Source: Betaproteobacteria bacterium (lineage in GTDB: Bacteria; Pseudomonadota; Gammaproteobacteria; Burkholderiales; Casimicrobiaceae). From it: 50,549 nt of DNA. Position 1 is the first letter of the stretch. Each line of letters opens with the position of its first letter. The stretch lies in contig JAPUER010000055.1 of assembly GCA_027492485.1 (NCBI GenBank), positions 1 through 50,549 of the forward strand, written 5' to 3'. Made by a program: the position numbers and the translations under genes. Positions 19,192 to 27,241 of this stretch are shown here, in pieces. The notes under the pieces are model-generated. The model saw only the letters and a program-made list of their open reading frames with translations, ran no database searches and had not been told where the DNA came from.

Positions 19192-20583
19192 ATGTCTGCA
19201 ACCGTGCCCCCACTCTCCGTCATCGTGCTCGCCGCCGGCCGCGGCACCCGCATGAAATCGTCGCTGCCGAAGGTGTTGCAACCGCTGGCCGGCCGACCGC
19301 TGCTTGCGCATTCGCTGGCCAGCGTGGCGACGCTACGGTCGGCGCAGACCGTGGTGGTGGTCGGGCACGGCGCCGAACAGGTGCGCGCCGCTTTCCCCGC
19401 CGCTGCCGTGAGCTGGGCGCTGCAAAGCCCGCAGAACGGCACCGGTCACGCCGCCGCCGTCGGCCTGGCGCCGGTGACGGACGATGGCGTCACGCTGCTG
19501 CTGACCGGCGACACGCCGCTGATCCGCAGCGAAACGCTGGCGGCGCTGGTTGCGCTGGTCGACGCGCAGACGTTTGCGCTCTTGACCTGCGTGGTTGCCG
19601 ATGTCGCCGGCTACGGCCGCATCGTGCGCAATGCGGCGGGCGAGGTGGTGAAGATTGTCGAACACAAGGACGCGCTGGCGGCCAACGATCAGGCGGTGCT
19701 GGCGATTCACGAGATGAACACCGGCATCATGGCGGCGCCGACGGCGTGGCTGCGCGGCGCGCTGGCGCGTCTGACGCCGCACAACGCGCAGGGCGAGCTG
19801 TACCTGACCGACGTCATCGCGATGGCGGCGGTCGATGGCCTGCGGGTGGCGACCGCGCAACCGGCGGACGAGCGCGAGATCGCGGGCGTCAACGACAAGC
19901 TTCAACTGGCCGCGCTGGAACGCGCGGTGCAATGGGCGGAGGCGCAACGGCTGCTGGCGGCCGGCGTCACGCTCGCCGACCCCGCGCGCATCGACGTGCG
20001 CGGCACGCTCGCCTGCGGCAGCGACGTGTTCATCGACGTCGGCTGCGTGTTCGAGGGCGCGGTGACGCTCGGCGACAACGTGCGCATCGGCCCCAACTGC
20101 GTGCTGCGCGATGCGACGCTGGGCGCCGGCAGCGTGGTGCATCCGATGAGCCATCTGGAAGGCTGCACCGTGGGCGAGGGCGTGCTGATCGGCCCCTTCG
20201 CGCGGCTGCGGCCGGGCGCGACGCTGGCCGACGAGGTGCACATCGGCAATTTCGTCGAGGTGAAGAATTCGACGCTGGCGAAAGGCGCCAAGGCCAACCA
20301 CCTCGCCTACCTCGGCGACGCCACGGTGGGCGAGCGCGTCAATTACGGCGCCGGCTCGATCACCGCCAACTACGACGGCGCCAACAAGCACCGCACAGTG
20401 ATCGAGGCCGACGTGCACGTCGGCAGCAACTGCGTGCTGGTGGCGCCGGTGACCATCGGCGCCGGCGGCACCGTGGGCGGCGGCAGCACGGTGACCAAGA
20501 ACGCGCCACCCGGCGCGCTGACTGTGGCGCGCGGCAAACCGGTGACGATCCCGAACTGGAAACGGCCACAGAAGAAGCGCTGA
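19192..20583 (+). CDS. glmU: Bifunctional UDP-GlcNAc synthesis enzyme GlmU
   Basis: The 463-residue protein acetylates glucosamine-1-P and then uridylylates it to UDP-GlcNAc, the precursor of peptidoglycan and LPS. The N-terminal uridyltransferase has LAAGRGTRMKSSLPKVL at about 12-28 and LTGDTPLI near 100. The C-terminal left-handed beta-helix acetyltransferase has hexapeptide repeats from about 255 and the conserved NFVEVKNSTLAKGAKANHLA and YLGDATVGERVNYGAGSITA. ATG 19192 (MSATVPPLSVIVLAAG) is preferred to 19165, nine codons upstream, because it places the nucleotide-binding loop at the usual distance. Full length, no anomalies. Confidence 0.97.
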   Translation: MSATVPPLSVIVLAAGRGTRMKSSLPKVLQPLAGRPLLAHSLASVATLRSAQTVVVVGHGAEQVRAAFPAAAVSWALQSPQNGTGHAAAVGLAPVTDDGVTLLLTGDTPLIRSETLAALVALVDAQTFALLTCVVADVAGYGRIVRNAAGEVVKIVEHKDALAANDQAVLAIHEMNTGIMAAPTAWLRGALARLTPHNAQGELYLTDVIAMAAVDGLRVATAQPADEREIAGVNDKLQLAALERAVQWAEAQRLLAAGVTLADPARIDVRGTLACGSDVFIDVGCVFEGAVTLGDNVRIGPNCVLRDATLGAGSVVHPMSHLEGCTVGEGVLIGPFARLRPGATLADEVHIGNFVEVKNSTLAKGAKANHLAYLGDATVGERVNYGAGSITANYDGANKHRTVIEADVHVGSNCVLVAPVTIGAGGTVGGGSTVTKNAPPGALTVARGKPVTIPNWKRPQKKR

Positions 20584-20685
20584 TTCCATTGCCAAATCAA
20601 TACGATACGTCGTTGCTCCTCCTTGCCGTGCTCACGCACTGTCTGCGTCGTCGCGCCTTGTCTCCTATTGATTTGGCAATGGAAT
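20583..20685. repeat. 103-bp element with perfect 20-bp inverted arms
   Basis: ATTCCATTGCCAAATCAATA (20583-20602) and its exact reverse complement (20666-20685) enclose 63 nt that are rich in CGTC/GCTC words. The left arm begins on the last base of the glmU stop codon. The same arm recurs with 18 of 20 identities at 50499-50518, so it is a dispersed repeat and not just a terminator for glmU, although it could act as one. Confidence 0.85.
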
Positions 20686-20702
20686 GAGTCGACCCGTCTG
20701 TC

Positions 20703-22358
20703 TTACTTGCCGGGCCGGCTGAAGCGGAATTGACCCATCGGATTGGCCGCGTGAAATGAGTCCATCTTGCCCCAGCTTTCGGCAAGGCCTACGCCACCGA
20801 TGTTGTCGGCCTGCGCGGCGACCACCAAGCGTTCGCTGTCCCAGGTATCGCCCGGCTCCCACACCTGCTTGCGGACGTCCGTCAACGGGTTGAATTTTTC
20901 GCCGGCTGGCAGAAAGTTGGCCGCGGTGCCGCCGGCCTCGCCGTGCTGGATGGGGCGGTAGCCGGGCGGATAGCCGGCCTTCTCGAAGGCCTTGTTCCAG
21001 AAGGCGCCGACCTCGGCGTTGTCACCGCCCTTCCACGGAATGCCCTTCGGCCCGACGTTCATGCCGGGTGGCGCGAACGCGCCGGACGGCAATTGTTTCT
21101 GGATCAACACCACGTCGAGATCGGAGACATAGGCCGCGCCCTTGCTGTCGACCAGAATCAGGAAGCCGTCGGTCTCCACCAGAAAGTGTTCGGCTGCCTG
21201 CCCGGCGTCGGTCAGGCCAAACACTTTGTGCGCGCCCGGCGCAATGCCGTAGACCGCGTCCACCTTGCCGCCGCCGCGGGCGATCCAGCCGGGATTGAAG
21301 CCGGGCGGCAGCTTGACCGAACGCAGCGCATCGCGAACGCCATGCATCTTGCGGTAGCCCACCAGCCCGCGCAGGTAGCCGCCCACCTTGAGCGACTTGG
21401 CCTTGATCCAGAGCGGCTTCGACAGGGTGCGCACGCCGACGCGCGCGGCCCAGCTCAGCCACTCCACGCGCTCCGGGTTGCAGGCACGGATCACGATGTA
21501 GTAGCCCTGCTGCGCAAATTCGCGCAGCACATCGACCTCTTTCGGCAGAAAACCCACCTGCGCCCAGTCTTTCGGGTCGAGGCGACGGATCCAGCCTTCG
21601 TTGCGCAGCAGTTTGGCGCCGGTGCTGACGCGCTTGATGATGCCGGCGAGCCCCGCCTCGGCCACCATGCGCGAGCGCTGGATGGCGATTTTCGACTGCG
21701 TGAGCCAGTCGTTGAGCACCTTGATCTCGGAGAGCAGGGCATCCATGCGGGCAACGATCCGGGTGTTGCGTGCCGCCTGCGCAACTTTGCCCAGAATCGG
21801 AATGGCGCCGGCGAGATTGAGCGCGCAGCCGAGATAGTCGCCGCGGGTAGATGCCTCCACCGCACCGAGCAACGACAAGCCGCCGGTGGGGTCGAAGATC
21901 GCAGCGACGTTGATGCCAAGGCTGATGGCCAGCTTCTTCATCTCCTCGTTGCGTTCCTCGCAATACTGGCGAATCCACGACATCAGCACTCCGGTTGCCA
22001 CCGGATACCAGTGCGCACGCAGGCCCACGGCGGCGCGCGGGCCGTTGTCGAAGCCGAGCGCCTTGGCCCACGCTGCACCGACCTGAAACTGGTTCTGCAA
22101 CATGCGCGGTTCCATCACGATCATCGGCGGAAACGACAGATTGGAGAGCTTGAACGCCGCCTCATTGCTGCCGGCAGGGGTGAAATCCCACTGTGTCATC
22201 TGGGCGATGCCTTGCCCCCAGCTGCCGCGCGTGCCGGCGAACTTCGCGAAGTTCATCCCCGGCTCTTCGTTGATCAGTTTCCACTGGTTATCACTGGTGA
22301 TCAGCAGGATGGCGGAGCGCCCCTGCAGCCGTACTTCGGCGTAAAAATAATCGGCCAT
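20703..22358 (-). CDS. Polymorphic-toxin-like protein, function unknown
   Basis: A 551-residue protein with no Sec signal. The segment DPTGGLSLLGAVEA through LGCALNLAGAIPILGKVAQA (about 156-195) resembles the hydrophobic helix-hairpin (pre-toxin) region that precedes C-terminal toxin domains in polymorphic toxins. The last ~200 residues hold a conserved-looking block: KLPPGFNPGWIARGGGK (350-365), YVSDLDVV (410-417) and YRPIQHGEAGG (467-477). An Asp-x-Asp followed by His-Gly vaguely recalls EF/CyaA/ExoY nucleotidyl cyclase toxins, but spacing differs and this is only a suggestion. Start 22358 (MADYFYAEVR) is chosen because GGAGGG lies about 8-10 nt upstream; ATGs at 22364 and 22382 are alternatives. 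No immunity gene or VgrG/PAAR is adjacent. Confidence 0.6.
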   Translation of the reverse strand: MADYFYAEVRLQGRSAILLITSDNQWKLINEEPGMNFAKFAGTRGSWGQGIAQMTQWDFTPAGSNEAAFKLSNLSFPPMIVMEPRMLQNQFQVGAAWAKALGFDNGPRAAVGLRAHWYPVATGVLMSWIRQYCEERNEEMKKLAISLGINVAAIFDPTGGLSLLGAVEASTRGDYLGCALNLAGAIPILGKVAQAARNTRIVARMDALLSEIKVLNDWLTQSKIAIQRSRMVAEAGLAGIIKRVSTGAKLLRNEGWIRRLDPKDWAQVGFLPKEVDVLREFAQQGYYIVIRACNPERVEWLSWAARVGVRTLSKPLWIKAKSLKVGGYLRGLVGYRKMHGVRDALRSVKLPPGFNPGWIARGGGKVDAVYGIAPGAHKVFGLTDAGQAAEHFLVETDGFLILVDSKGAAYVSDLDVVLIQKQLPSGAFAPPGMNVGPKGIPWKGGDNAEVGAFWNKAFEKAGYPPGYRPIQHGEAGGTAANFLPAGEKFNPLTDVRKQVWEPGDTWDSERLVVAAQADNIGGVGLAESWGKMDSFHAANPMGQFRFSRPGK

Positions 22359-22549
22359 GCCCATGCCCTCCGGCGGTTTCACGCACCGGGAAACCGGTGT
22401 CGTGATGGAGTAGACGGCATTGTCGGCCGCTGGCGTCGGGCTGGTGCAGGGCAGGGGGTTACGGTTTGTTACACCACTGCGAAATCGTCCTGGCGCGTGG
22501 GGTTTGCCGGCGGCGTCCAGGCGTCTCGCGCCACCGGAAAGGAGATCAT

Positions 22550-22664
22550 CTTTTTGAGCAAAGCGCCCGTCGGACGCGGCATACGTGGCAAAAACGCGAG
22601 ATGTCGACTTTGCCCAATTTGTAGTCGGTTACCTTTGCCGATGCGGGTTGAAGGCAATAAGCTG
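22550..22664. repeat. Dispersed ~117-bp element, copy 3
   Basis: It shares CTTTTTG, CAAAGCGC, AAAACGC and GATGTCGACTTT, then AATT, CCGATGC and a right end GGCAATAAGCTG, with one net extra base relative to copy 2. It lies in the 368-bp gap upstream of the toxin-like gene. That gap also has a hairpin CACCGG-GAAA-CCGGTG at 22384-22399, just before the toxin-like start region. Confidence 0.7.
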
Positions 22665-22726
22665 TACCCAAGCGGAACCGCCGCGAGAGGGTCGCCGTTG
22701 CCGCCGCAGACACCCTTTCTGGCCGC

Positions 22727-23533
22727 TCAGAAGCGGTCAAAGCGCCGCGCCCGCCAGGGCGTCAGCAGCATGCCGGCAACCGTCTGCCACTGCGGTGCGC
22801 GCAGCGCGTCGAGGCCGCTGTCGCGCGCGGGCAATTGCGGCTGCCGGAAAGTGCCGAACAGATGGTCCCACAGCGAGAGCACCTGACCGTAGTTGCTGTT
22901 GGTCAGCGCCGGCTCCGGGTCGTGATGCATCCAGTGCGCGGCTGGCGTGACAATCAGCCAGCCGATCCAGCGTTGCCAGCGGGTGACGGCCGCAGGCGTC
23001 CAGCCGATGGCGGCATGATGCAGATGCGAAGTGACGACGCCGCACAGATCGCGCACGATCAGCGACTCGATTGGCGCGCCGATGGCGAACGTCAGCAGCA
23101 CGCGCACGGTCAGCGACGCCACGTAGAACAGCGGATGCTGGCGCAGCGACGTCGAGACATCGAGCTTCGGGTCGGAGTGATGCACCGCGTGCAGCAACCA
23201 CAGCGGCCGCCACTGGTGGCTGAGCCGGTGCAATACATAGTCGCTGAAGTCCGCCAGCAGGAAGCCGACCGCAAATGCCAGCCAGTAGGGCGTGGGCCAG
23301 AGATTGAGCAGTCCGAGCCGATAGGTCCGGGCGGCGTCGGACAGCGGCACCAGCAAGGTGGTGCTGAGCAGGCTGACCACGATCAGGAACAGCGCCCAGA
23401 GCGCAAGGTTGCGCAGCAGATGCGTGAGCCGCTCCCGTGCCGACCAGCCATGTCGCGGCCACAGAGTCTCCGCCAGCGCGGTCACGGCAAAACCGCCGAA
23501 CAGCGCTATCAGGCCAACAGTTTCGAGCGTCAC
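22727..23533 (-). CDS. Sterol desaturase/fatty acid hydroxylase family membrane protein
   Basis: A 268-residue integral membrane di-iron enzyme. The eight-His signature is recognisable: HRLSH near 114-118, HAVHH near 127-131, and a distal HWMHH near 212-216, with HLHH near 187-190 between them. Several hydrophobic helices flank these motifs. Members hydroxylate or desaturate lipids at the membrane; the substrate here is unknown. The likely start is GTG 23533 (GTG-ACG-CTC) with GGGGAGG directly upstream, though the spacing is short. An ORF extension to 23815 adds 94 residues of low-complexity non-membrane sequence overlapping the divergent gene and is not credible. Confidence 0.85.
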   Translation of the reverse strand: MTLETVGLIALFGGFAVTALAETLWPRHGWSARERLTHLLRNLALWALFLIVVSLLSTTLLVPLSDAARTYRLGLLNLWPTPYWLAFAVGFLLADFSDYVLHRLSHQWRPLWLLHAVHHSDPKLDVSTSLRQHPLFYVASLTVRVLLTFAIGAPIESLIVRDLCGVVTSHLHHAAIGWTPAAVTRWQRWIGWLIVTPAAHWMHHDPEPALTNSNYGQVLSLWDHLFGTFRQPQLPARDSGLDALRAPQWQTVAGMLLTPWRARRFDRF

Positions 23534-23644
23534 AAACCTCCCCGGTGATCGGCGGCCTTGCCGCCGCCGACAGTATGCCTTGCCGGTGCCGGCAGATGCG
23601 TCGTAAACTTGCGTGGGATTCAGACATTTCTTGAGGGCAGCAAT

Positions 23645-24199
23645 ATGAGGTTCGGTTTTGGCAAAGTTTTGGCGCTGCTCGCTGCGGCGTTTTGCTTGAG
23701 CAACGCCGCCGTTGCCGGCGCGCCCGTCGGTGCGTACGCCAGCACCCAGACAAGCGCCGTCCAGAACCTGGTGCCGGGCCAGACCTACACCGTGGACGTG
23801 AGTATCGGCGCCCAAGGCGCTTCCGGCTTAACGTTCGACCAGATTACGCTCAATCCCAACCTGGCGTCGCAGTTCCAGATCGTCGGTGGCACCTGCAACA
23901 CGACGAGCCAGTTCACGGCGCCGACCACCTGCACGGTGCTGGTTCGTTTCATCGGCAATCAGCCCGGCGCCGCTACGGCCAATCTGATGATGGGTTGCAC
24001 GGCATTTACCGCAGCGGTCGGTGGCTATGCCATCAATTGCAACCTGGGCAGCGGTCCCGGCGTGGTCGGCACTATGGCGCGCTTCGCCGGCACCGGTGTC
24101 GCCGCGGTGGTCGACGCGCTTGGGCGCGAAGGGCTGACGCTTCTCGCGGCTGCGTTGTTTGCCCTGACCGCCTTCGTCAGCCTGCGCCGCCGCGCCTGA
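23645..24199 (+). CDS. Secreted surface protein with IPTL-CTERM-like sorting tail
   Basis: A 184-residue protein with a signal peptide (about 1-24, ending AAVAG) and a beta-rich, Thr/Ala/Gly-rich middle. Its C-terminus is a tripartite tail: VVDALGREGLTLLAAALFAL, then a hydrophobic helix, then RRRA. That resembles IPTL-CTERM/PEP-CTERM-type sorting signals of Gram-negative bacteria, although the IPTL tetrapeptide itself is replaced by VDAL. Two to four Cys (GGTCNTTS, TTCTVL, GCTAF, INCNL) may form disulfides. The middle looks like a choice-of-anchor type domain with FTAPTTCTVLVRF. GAGGG precedes the ATG at 23645, which is chosen over an upstream start at 23558. No sortase-like gene is in view. 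Confidence 0.7.
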   Translation: MRFGFGKVLALLAAAFCLSNAAVAGAPVGAYASTQTSAVQNLVPGQTYTVDVSIGAQGASGLTFDQITLNPNLASQFQIVGGTCNTTSQFTAPTTCTVLVRFIGNQPGAATANLMMGCTAFTAAVGGYAINCNLGSGPGVVGTMARFAGTGVAAVVDALGREGLTLLAAALFALTAFVSLRRRA

Positions 24200-24208
24200 T
24201 TTTCCGCG

Positions 24209-25147
24209 CTACTTCCACGCCGACAGAAACGCCAGCAGCACCTTCGCCGAGTTATCGGCGGCGAGCTTGAAGAAAGTTTCGATCTCGTTCTCGCCCTTGC
24301 CGCCGCCCGCCAGGTCGCTCAGGCTGCGGAAGGCGATGTAGGGCACACCGTTGGCGTAGGCCACCATCGCGGTGGCCGCGGTCTCCATGTCGAGCACGCT
24401 GGCGCCGAAGGTCTTGAAGGTGTACTCGCGAAACGCCGCATTGTCGACGAAGGCCTGACCGGACACGCCGTTGCCGCCGACCACCAGATGCGGTTTTGTC
24501 GCCAGGCATTTCTGCGCTGCGTCGCAATCTGCCAGCGGCACGTCACGCAGCGTGCGCGCCAGCGCCAGCAGCTTCGCGTCCGCCTCGAACCAGAACTTCT
24601 TTTCCTCGCCTGGTGTGGCCTTCGAGCGCACCCCGACGGGCCGCGGAAACAGCATGCCGAAGTTGGCCAGTTTCGCGTCGTCCATCCACTGCGGCGGGGC
24701 AAATTTGCCCGGCGTTTCCTCGCGCGCGGCGAGGACTTCCAGATACTGGCCCCAGCGCTCGGCCACCACCACGTCGCCGATGTTGAGCGCCGGATTGACG
24801 CCGCCGGCGATGCCGCTGAACACGATGTGCGTCACGTTGAAACGGTCGAGCGCGAGCTGTGTGTTCATCGCCGCATTGACCATGCTGATGCCGCTCAGGA
24901 ACAGCAGCACGCGTTTGCCGCGCAGTTTGCCGGTGGTGAACTCGACGCCATTCACCCGGTAACCACGCCTGCCGGTCACGTTGTTCAGTAGCGTCGCCAG
25001 TTCCGGCGCGAACGCCGAGATGATGGCGATGCGCGGCGTGCGGTCGATCACGCCCGGCGGGCGCTCGATGTGGGTGGCGCCGACGGCGGCATGGCCGCCA
25101 GCCAGCAGGGTCAGCGTGACAAACAGTAGAGCGAAAAACTGGCGCAT
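24209..25147 (-). CDS. Periplasmic purine-nucleosidase/phosphorylase-superfamily protein (MTAN-like)
   Basis: A 312-residue protein whose core is a PNP/UDP phosphorylase fold close to 5-methylthioadenosine/S-adenosylhomocysteine nucleosidase. Evidence is RIAIISAFAPELATL near 38, FSGIAGGVNPALNIGDVVVAE near 110-130 and the substrate-binding SVLDMETAATAMVAYANGVPY near 250, where DMETAA holds the ribose-binding Glu and FRSLSDLAGG follows. Unlike cytoplasmic MTAN it has a clear Sec signal peptide (about 1-24), so it should act in the periplasm, perhaps on imported or released nucleosides. It also has about 60 extra residues relative to typical MTAN. It converges with the IPTL-like gene with a 9-bp gap. 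Confidence 0.85.
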   Translation of the reverse strand: MRQFFALLFVTLTLLAGGHAAVGATHIERPPGVIDRTPRIAIISAFAPELATLLNNVTGRRGYRVNGVEFTTGKLRGKRVLLFLSGISMVNAAMNTQLALDRFNVTHIVFSGIAGGVNPALNIGDVVVAERWGQYLEVLAAREETPGKFAPPQWMDDAKLANFGMLFPRPVGVRSKATPGEEKKFWFEADAKLLALARTLRDVPLADCDAAQKCLATKPHLVVGGNGVSGQAFVDNAAFREYTFKTFGASVLDMETAATAMVAYANGVPYIAFRSLSDLAGGGKGENEIETFFKLAADNSAKVLLAFLSAWK

Positions 25148-25216
25148 GGTGGTACGGTAGGTGGCTGCGGCGAGAGTTGCCAGCAGCCAAAGCCTAGCGC
25201 AGTGGCCGGACCGACG

Positions 25217-26176
25217 CTACCGCGTGGCGGGCGTATCCGGCGGTTTCGGCGCCGTCTTGTTCAACGAAATCATCGCCACGCCGGCCAGCACCAGCGCGGC
25301 GCCGAGCAATTGCAGCAGCGACACCTGTTCGCCAAGAAAGATGGCGCCGAGGAAGATGGTGATCACCGGGCCGACGGTGCCGATCATCGAGGCATCGCTG
25401 GCGCCGATACGTTTCAGCGCCTCGGCCATCATCCACACCGGGGCGGCGGTCGAGAAAATCGCCAGCCCCACGCCGTAAAGGTAGATCGTTGGCGGCAGAT
25501 TCAGCGCGCTGAGCGGGCGCATGATGAAGAACTGCGCCATGACGAACGCGGTTGCGACCAGCATCATGTAGGCGGTGAAGCGCGTGCTGCCGATACGCCG
25601 GGTGAGGCCGGTGCCGACCATCATGTAGATCGCGTAACAAAGCGCGGAGAGGAACACCAGCACGGTGCCGGTGATCAGCGCGCCGGTGTCGCTGGTGACG
25701 ACCAGATCGTGCCAGTACGCCAGCGCCAGCCCCGCATACGACACCAGCAACGCCAGCGCCACCCGCCCGCCGATGTGCTTGCGCAGGAACAGTGCCGACA
25801 GCACCACCACAATGGTCGGATTGGTGAACAGGATCAGCCGCTCCAGCCCGGCGCTGATGAACTGCAGGCCCCAGAAGTCGAGAAAACTCGACAGGTAGTA
25901 GCCGATGAAGCCGAGCAGCACGACGAAGCCCCAGTCGCGGCGCGACAGCGGTTGCCGCGGCGCGTTGCCACCGCTTTTGTCGCGCGTTCCCAGCCAGGCC
26001 ATGAACAGGAAGAACGGCAGCGAGAACAGCATGCGGATCGCCAGCAGCGTCACCGCGTCCAGCCCCGGATGCGCGGCGTAGGCGAGTTTGATGAAAATGG
26101 CTTTGGCAGCGAAGCCGAACTGCGCGGCGGCGGCGAACAGCGCGCCGGCAGAGACTGCCGATTTGAAGGATGACAC
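25217..26176 (-). CDS. EamA/DMT-family transporter
   Basis: A 319-residue protein with about ten hydrophobic segments in two EamA repeats, the layout of drug/metabolite transporters that export amino acids or metabolites. The second repeat starts near ALITGTVLVFLSALCYAIYM. The start codon is GTG at 26176, so the initiating Met is encoded by GTG; no better ATG is in frame nearby. The Shine-Dalgarno (AAGG) is weak and very close. It is divergent from a second DMT transporter with a dyad symmetric site between them, suggesting joint control. Substrate unknown. Confidence 0.88.
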   Translation of the reverse strand: MSSFKSAVSAGALFAAAAQFGFAAKAIFIKLAYAAHPGLDAVTLLAIRMLFSLPFFLFMAWLGTRDKSGGNAPRQPLSRRDWGFVVLLGFIGYYLSSFLDFWGLQFISAGLERLILFTNPTIVVVLSALFLRKHIGGRVALALLVSYAGLALAYWHDLVVTSDTGALITGTVLVFLSALCYAIYMMVGTGLTRRIGSTRFTAYMMLVATAFVMAQFFIMRPLSALNLPPTIYLYGVGLAIFSTAAPVWMMAEALKRIGASDASMIGTVGPVITIFLGAIFLGEQVSLLQLLGAALVLAGVAMISLNKTAPKPPDTPATR

Positions 26177-26224
26177 CCTTGCATTCTAGGCCGCCGATAT
26201 TGCGCTCACGCGCCTGCACACCCG

Positions 26225-26254
26225 TTCGATAATCACATCGATGCAATTATCGAA
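26225..26254. promoter_or_regulatory. Perfect 8-bp dyad between divergent DMT transporters
   Basis: TTCGATAA (26225-26232) and TTATCGAA (26247-26254) flank a 14-nt spacer that contains the annotated ATG at 26241. A regulator bound here would cover the start region of the plus-strand gene and lie about 50 bp from the minus-strand start. Confidence 0.45.
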
Positions 26255-27233
26255 ATACATGTCGAGGCGTACCATCGGCATCGCCGCGGCGATCGTCACG
26301 GTCGCCATCTGGACCAGCTTCATCATCATCGCACGCGCGATGGCGCACAAGACGCTCACGCCGTTCGATATCGCATTCGTGCGTATGGTCGGCGCCGGAA
26401 TCGTGATGCTGCCGTGGGGCTGGTGGTGGGTACGTCGCGCACGCGAACGCGGTGAGCCCGGCGCGGCGCAGATGTGGCTCGGCCTGTCGCCCTATCCGTG
26501 GCGACTCACGGCCATCGCCGGAACCTTCGCCGCGCTGCTCTACGCGAGCTTCGCTTACAGTGGCTTTCTGTTCGCGCCCGCAGCGCACGCATCGGTGTTG
26601 ATGCCAGGCATGTTGCCGTTGTGGACCACATTGATCGCGCTGGTCGTGATCGGCACGCCAGTCACGGGACGACGCTGGGTCGGCCTCGTGCTCATCATCG
26701 GCGGCGGCCTGCTGGTCGGCGGCAGCAGCCTGTTCAGCGCGTTCAATGGCGGCGACGTGTGGAAAGGCGACGTGCTGTTCCTCGCCTCATCCTTCGTGTG
26801 GAGCACCTACACCGTGATCGCGCGCAAGCACGCGATGGCCGCGATCCCGGCGACGATTGCGGTGTGTGTATTCGCCATGTTCACCTTCGTGCCGGTGTAC
26901 GCGCTGCTCGCATGGACGGGCGCGGTCGTGAGCCATCTGCGCGAAGCGCCGTGGAGCGAGATCGTGTTTCAGGCGTTCGTGCAGGGCATCGGCTCGGTGG
27001 TGATCTCCGGCATCACCTTCGTGCGCATGGTCGAAACTTTCGGCCCAATCCGCTCCACGATGATCACGGCTGTCGTGCCCGGCCTGTCGGCACTCGGCGC
27101 AGTGATGTTTCTTGGCGAACCGCTGTACTGGAACCTGTTACTCGGCCTTGCGTTGGTGACGGTCGGGATCGTGTTTGGCGTGAAGCCGGTAACGTCTGCG
27201 CCGCTGTCCGGCAACGCGTTGCCGACACGATAG
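26241..27233 (+). CDS. EamA/DMT-family transporter
   Basis: A 330-residue protein with ten predicted membrane helices in two EamA halves (RTIGIAAAIVTVAIWTSFII opens the first; WKGDVLFLASSFVWSTYTVI opens the second). It probably exports a small metabolite. ATG 26241 lies inside a dyad repeat; ATG 26259 (MSRRTIGI) would start directly before the first helix and is an equally good choice. Neither has a Shine-Dalgarno. It is not closely similar in sequence to the divergent EamA protein, so the pair is not a recent duplication. Confidence 0.87.
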   Translation: MQLSKYMSRRTIGIAAAIVTVAIWTSFIIIARAMAHKTLTPFDIAFVRMVGAGIVMLPWGWWWVRRARERGEPGAAQMWLGLSPYPWRLTAIAGTFAALLYASFAYSGFLFAPAAHASVLMPGMLPLWTTLIALVVIGTPVTGRRWVGLVLIIGGGLLVGGSSLFSAFNGGDVWKGDVLFLASSFVWSTYTVIARKHAMAAIPATIAVCVFAMFTFVPVYALLAWTGAVVSHLREAPWSEIVFQAFVQGIGSVVISGITFVRMVETFGPIRSTMITAVVPGLSALGAVMFLGEPLYWNLLLGLALVTVGIVFGVKPVTSAPLSGNALPTR

Positions 27234-27241
27234 GTCGGGCA

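Noticed and set aside
19333-20595. 420-residue frame antisense to glmU
   Set aside because: glmU is certain; this frame is repetitive His/Arg/Ala-rich.
20943-22886. 647-residue plus-strand frame across the toxin-like gene
   Set aside because: Antisense shadow; composition rich in Arg, His and Ala with no motif, and it runs across the repeat element at 22550.
22727-23815. Long N-terminal extension of the hydroxylase gene
   Set aside because: The extra 94 residues overlap the divergent IPTL-like gene and show no membrane character; GTG 23533 has a purine-rich site upstream.
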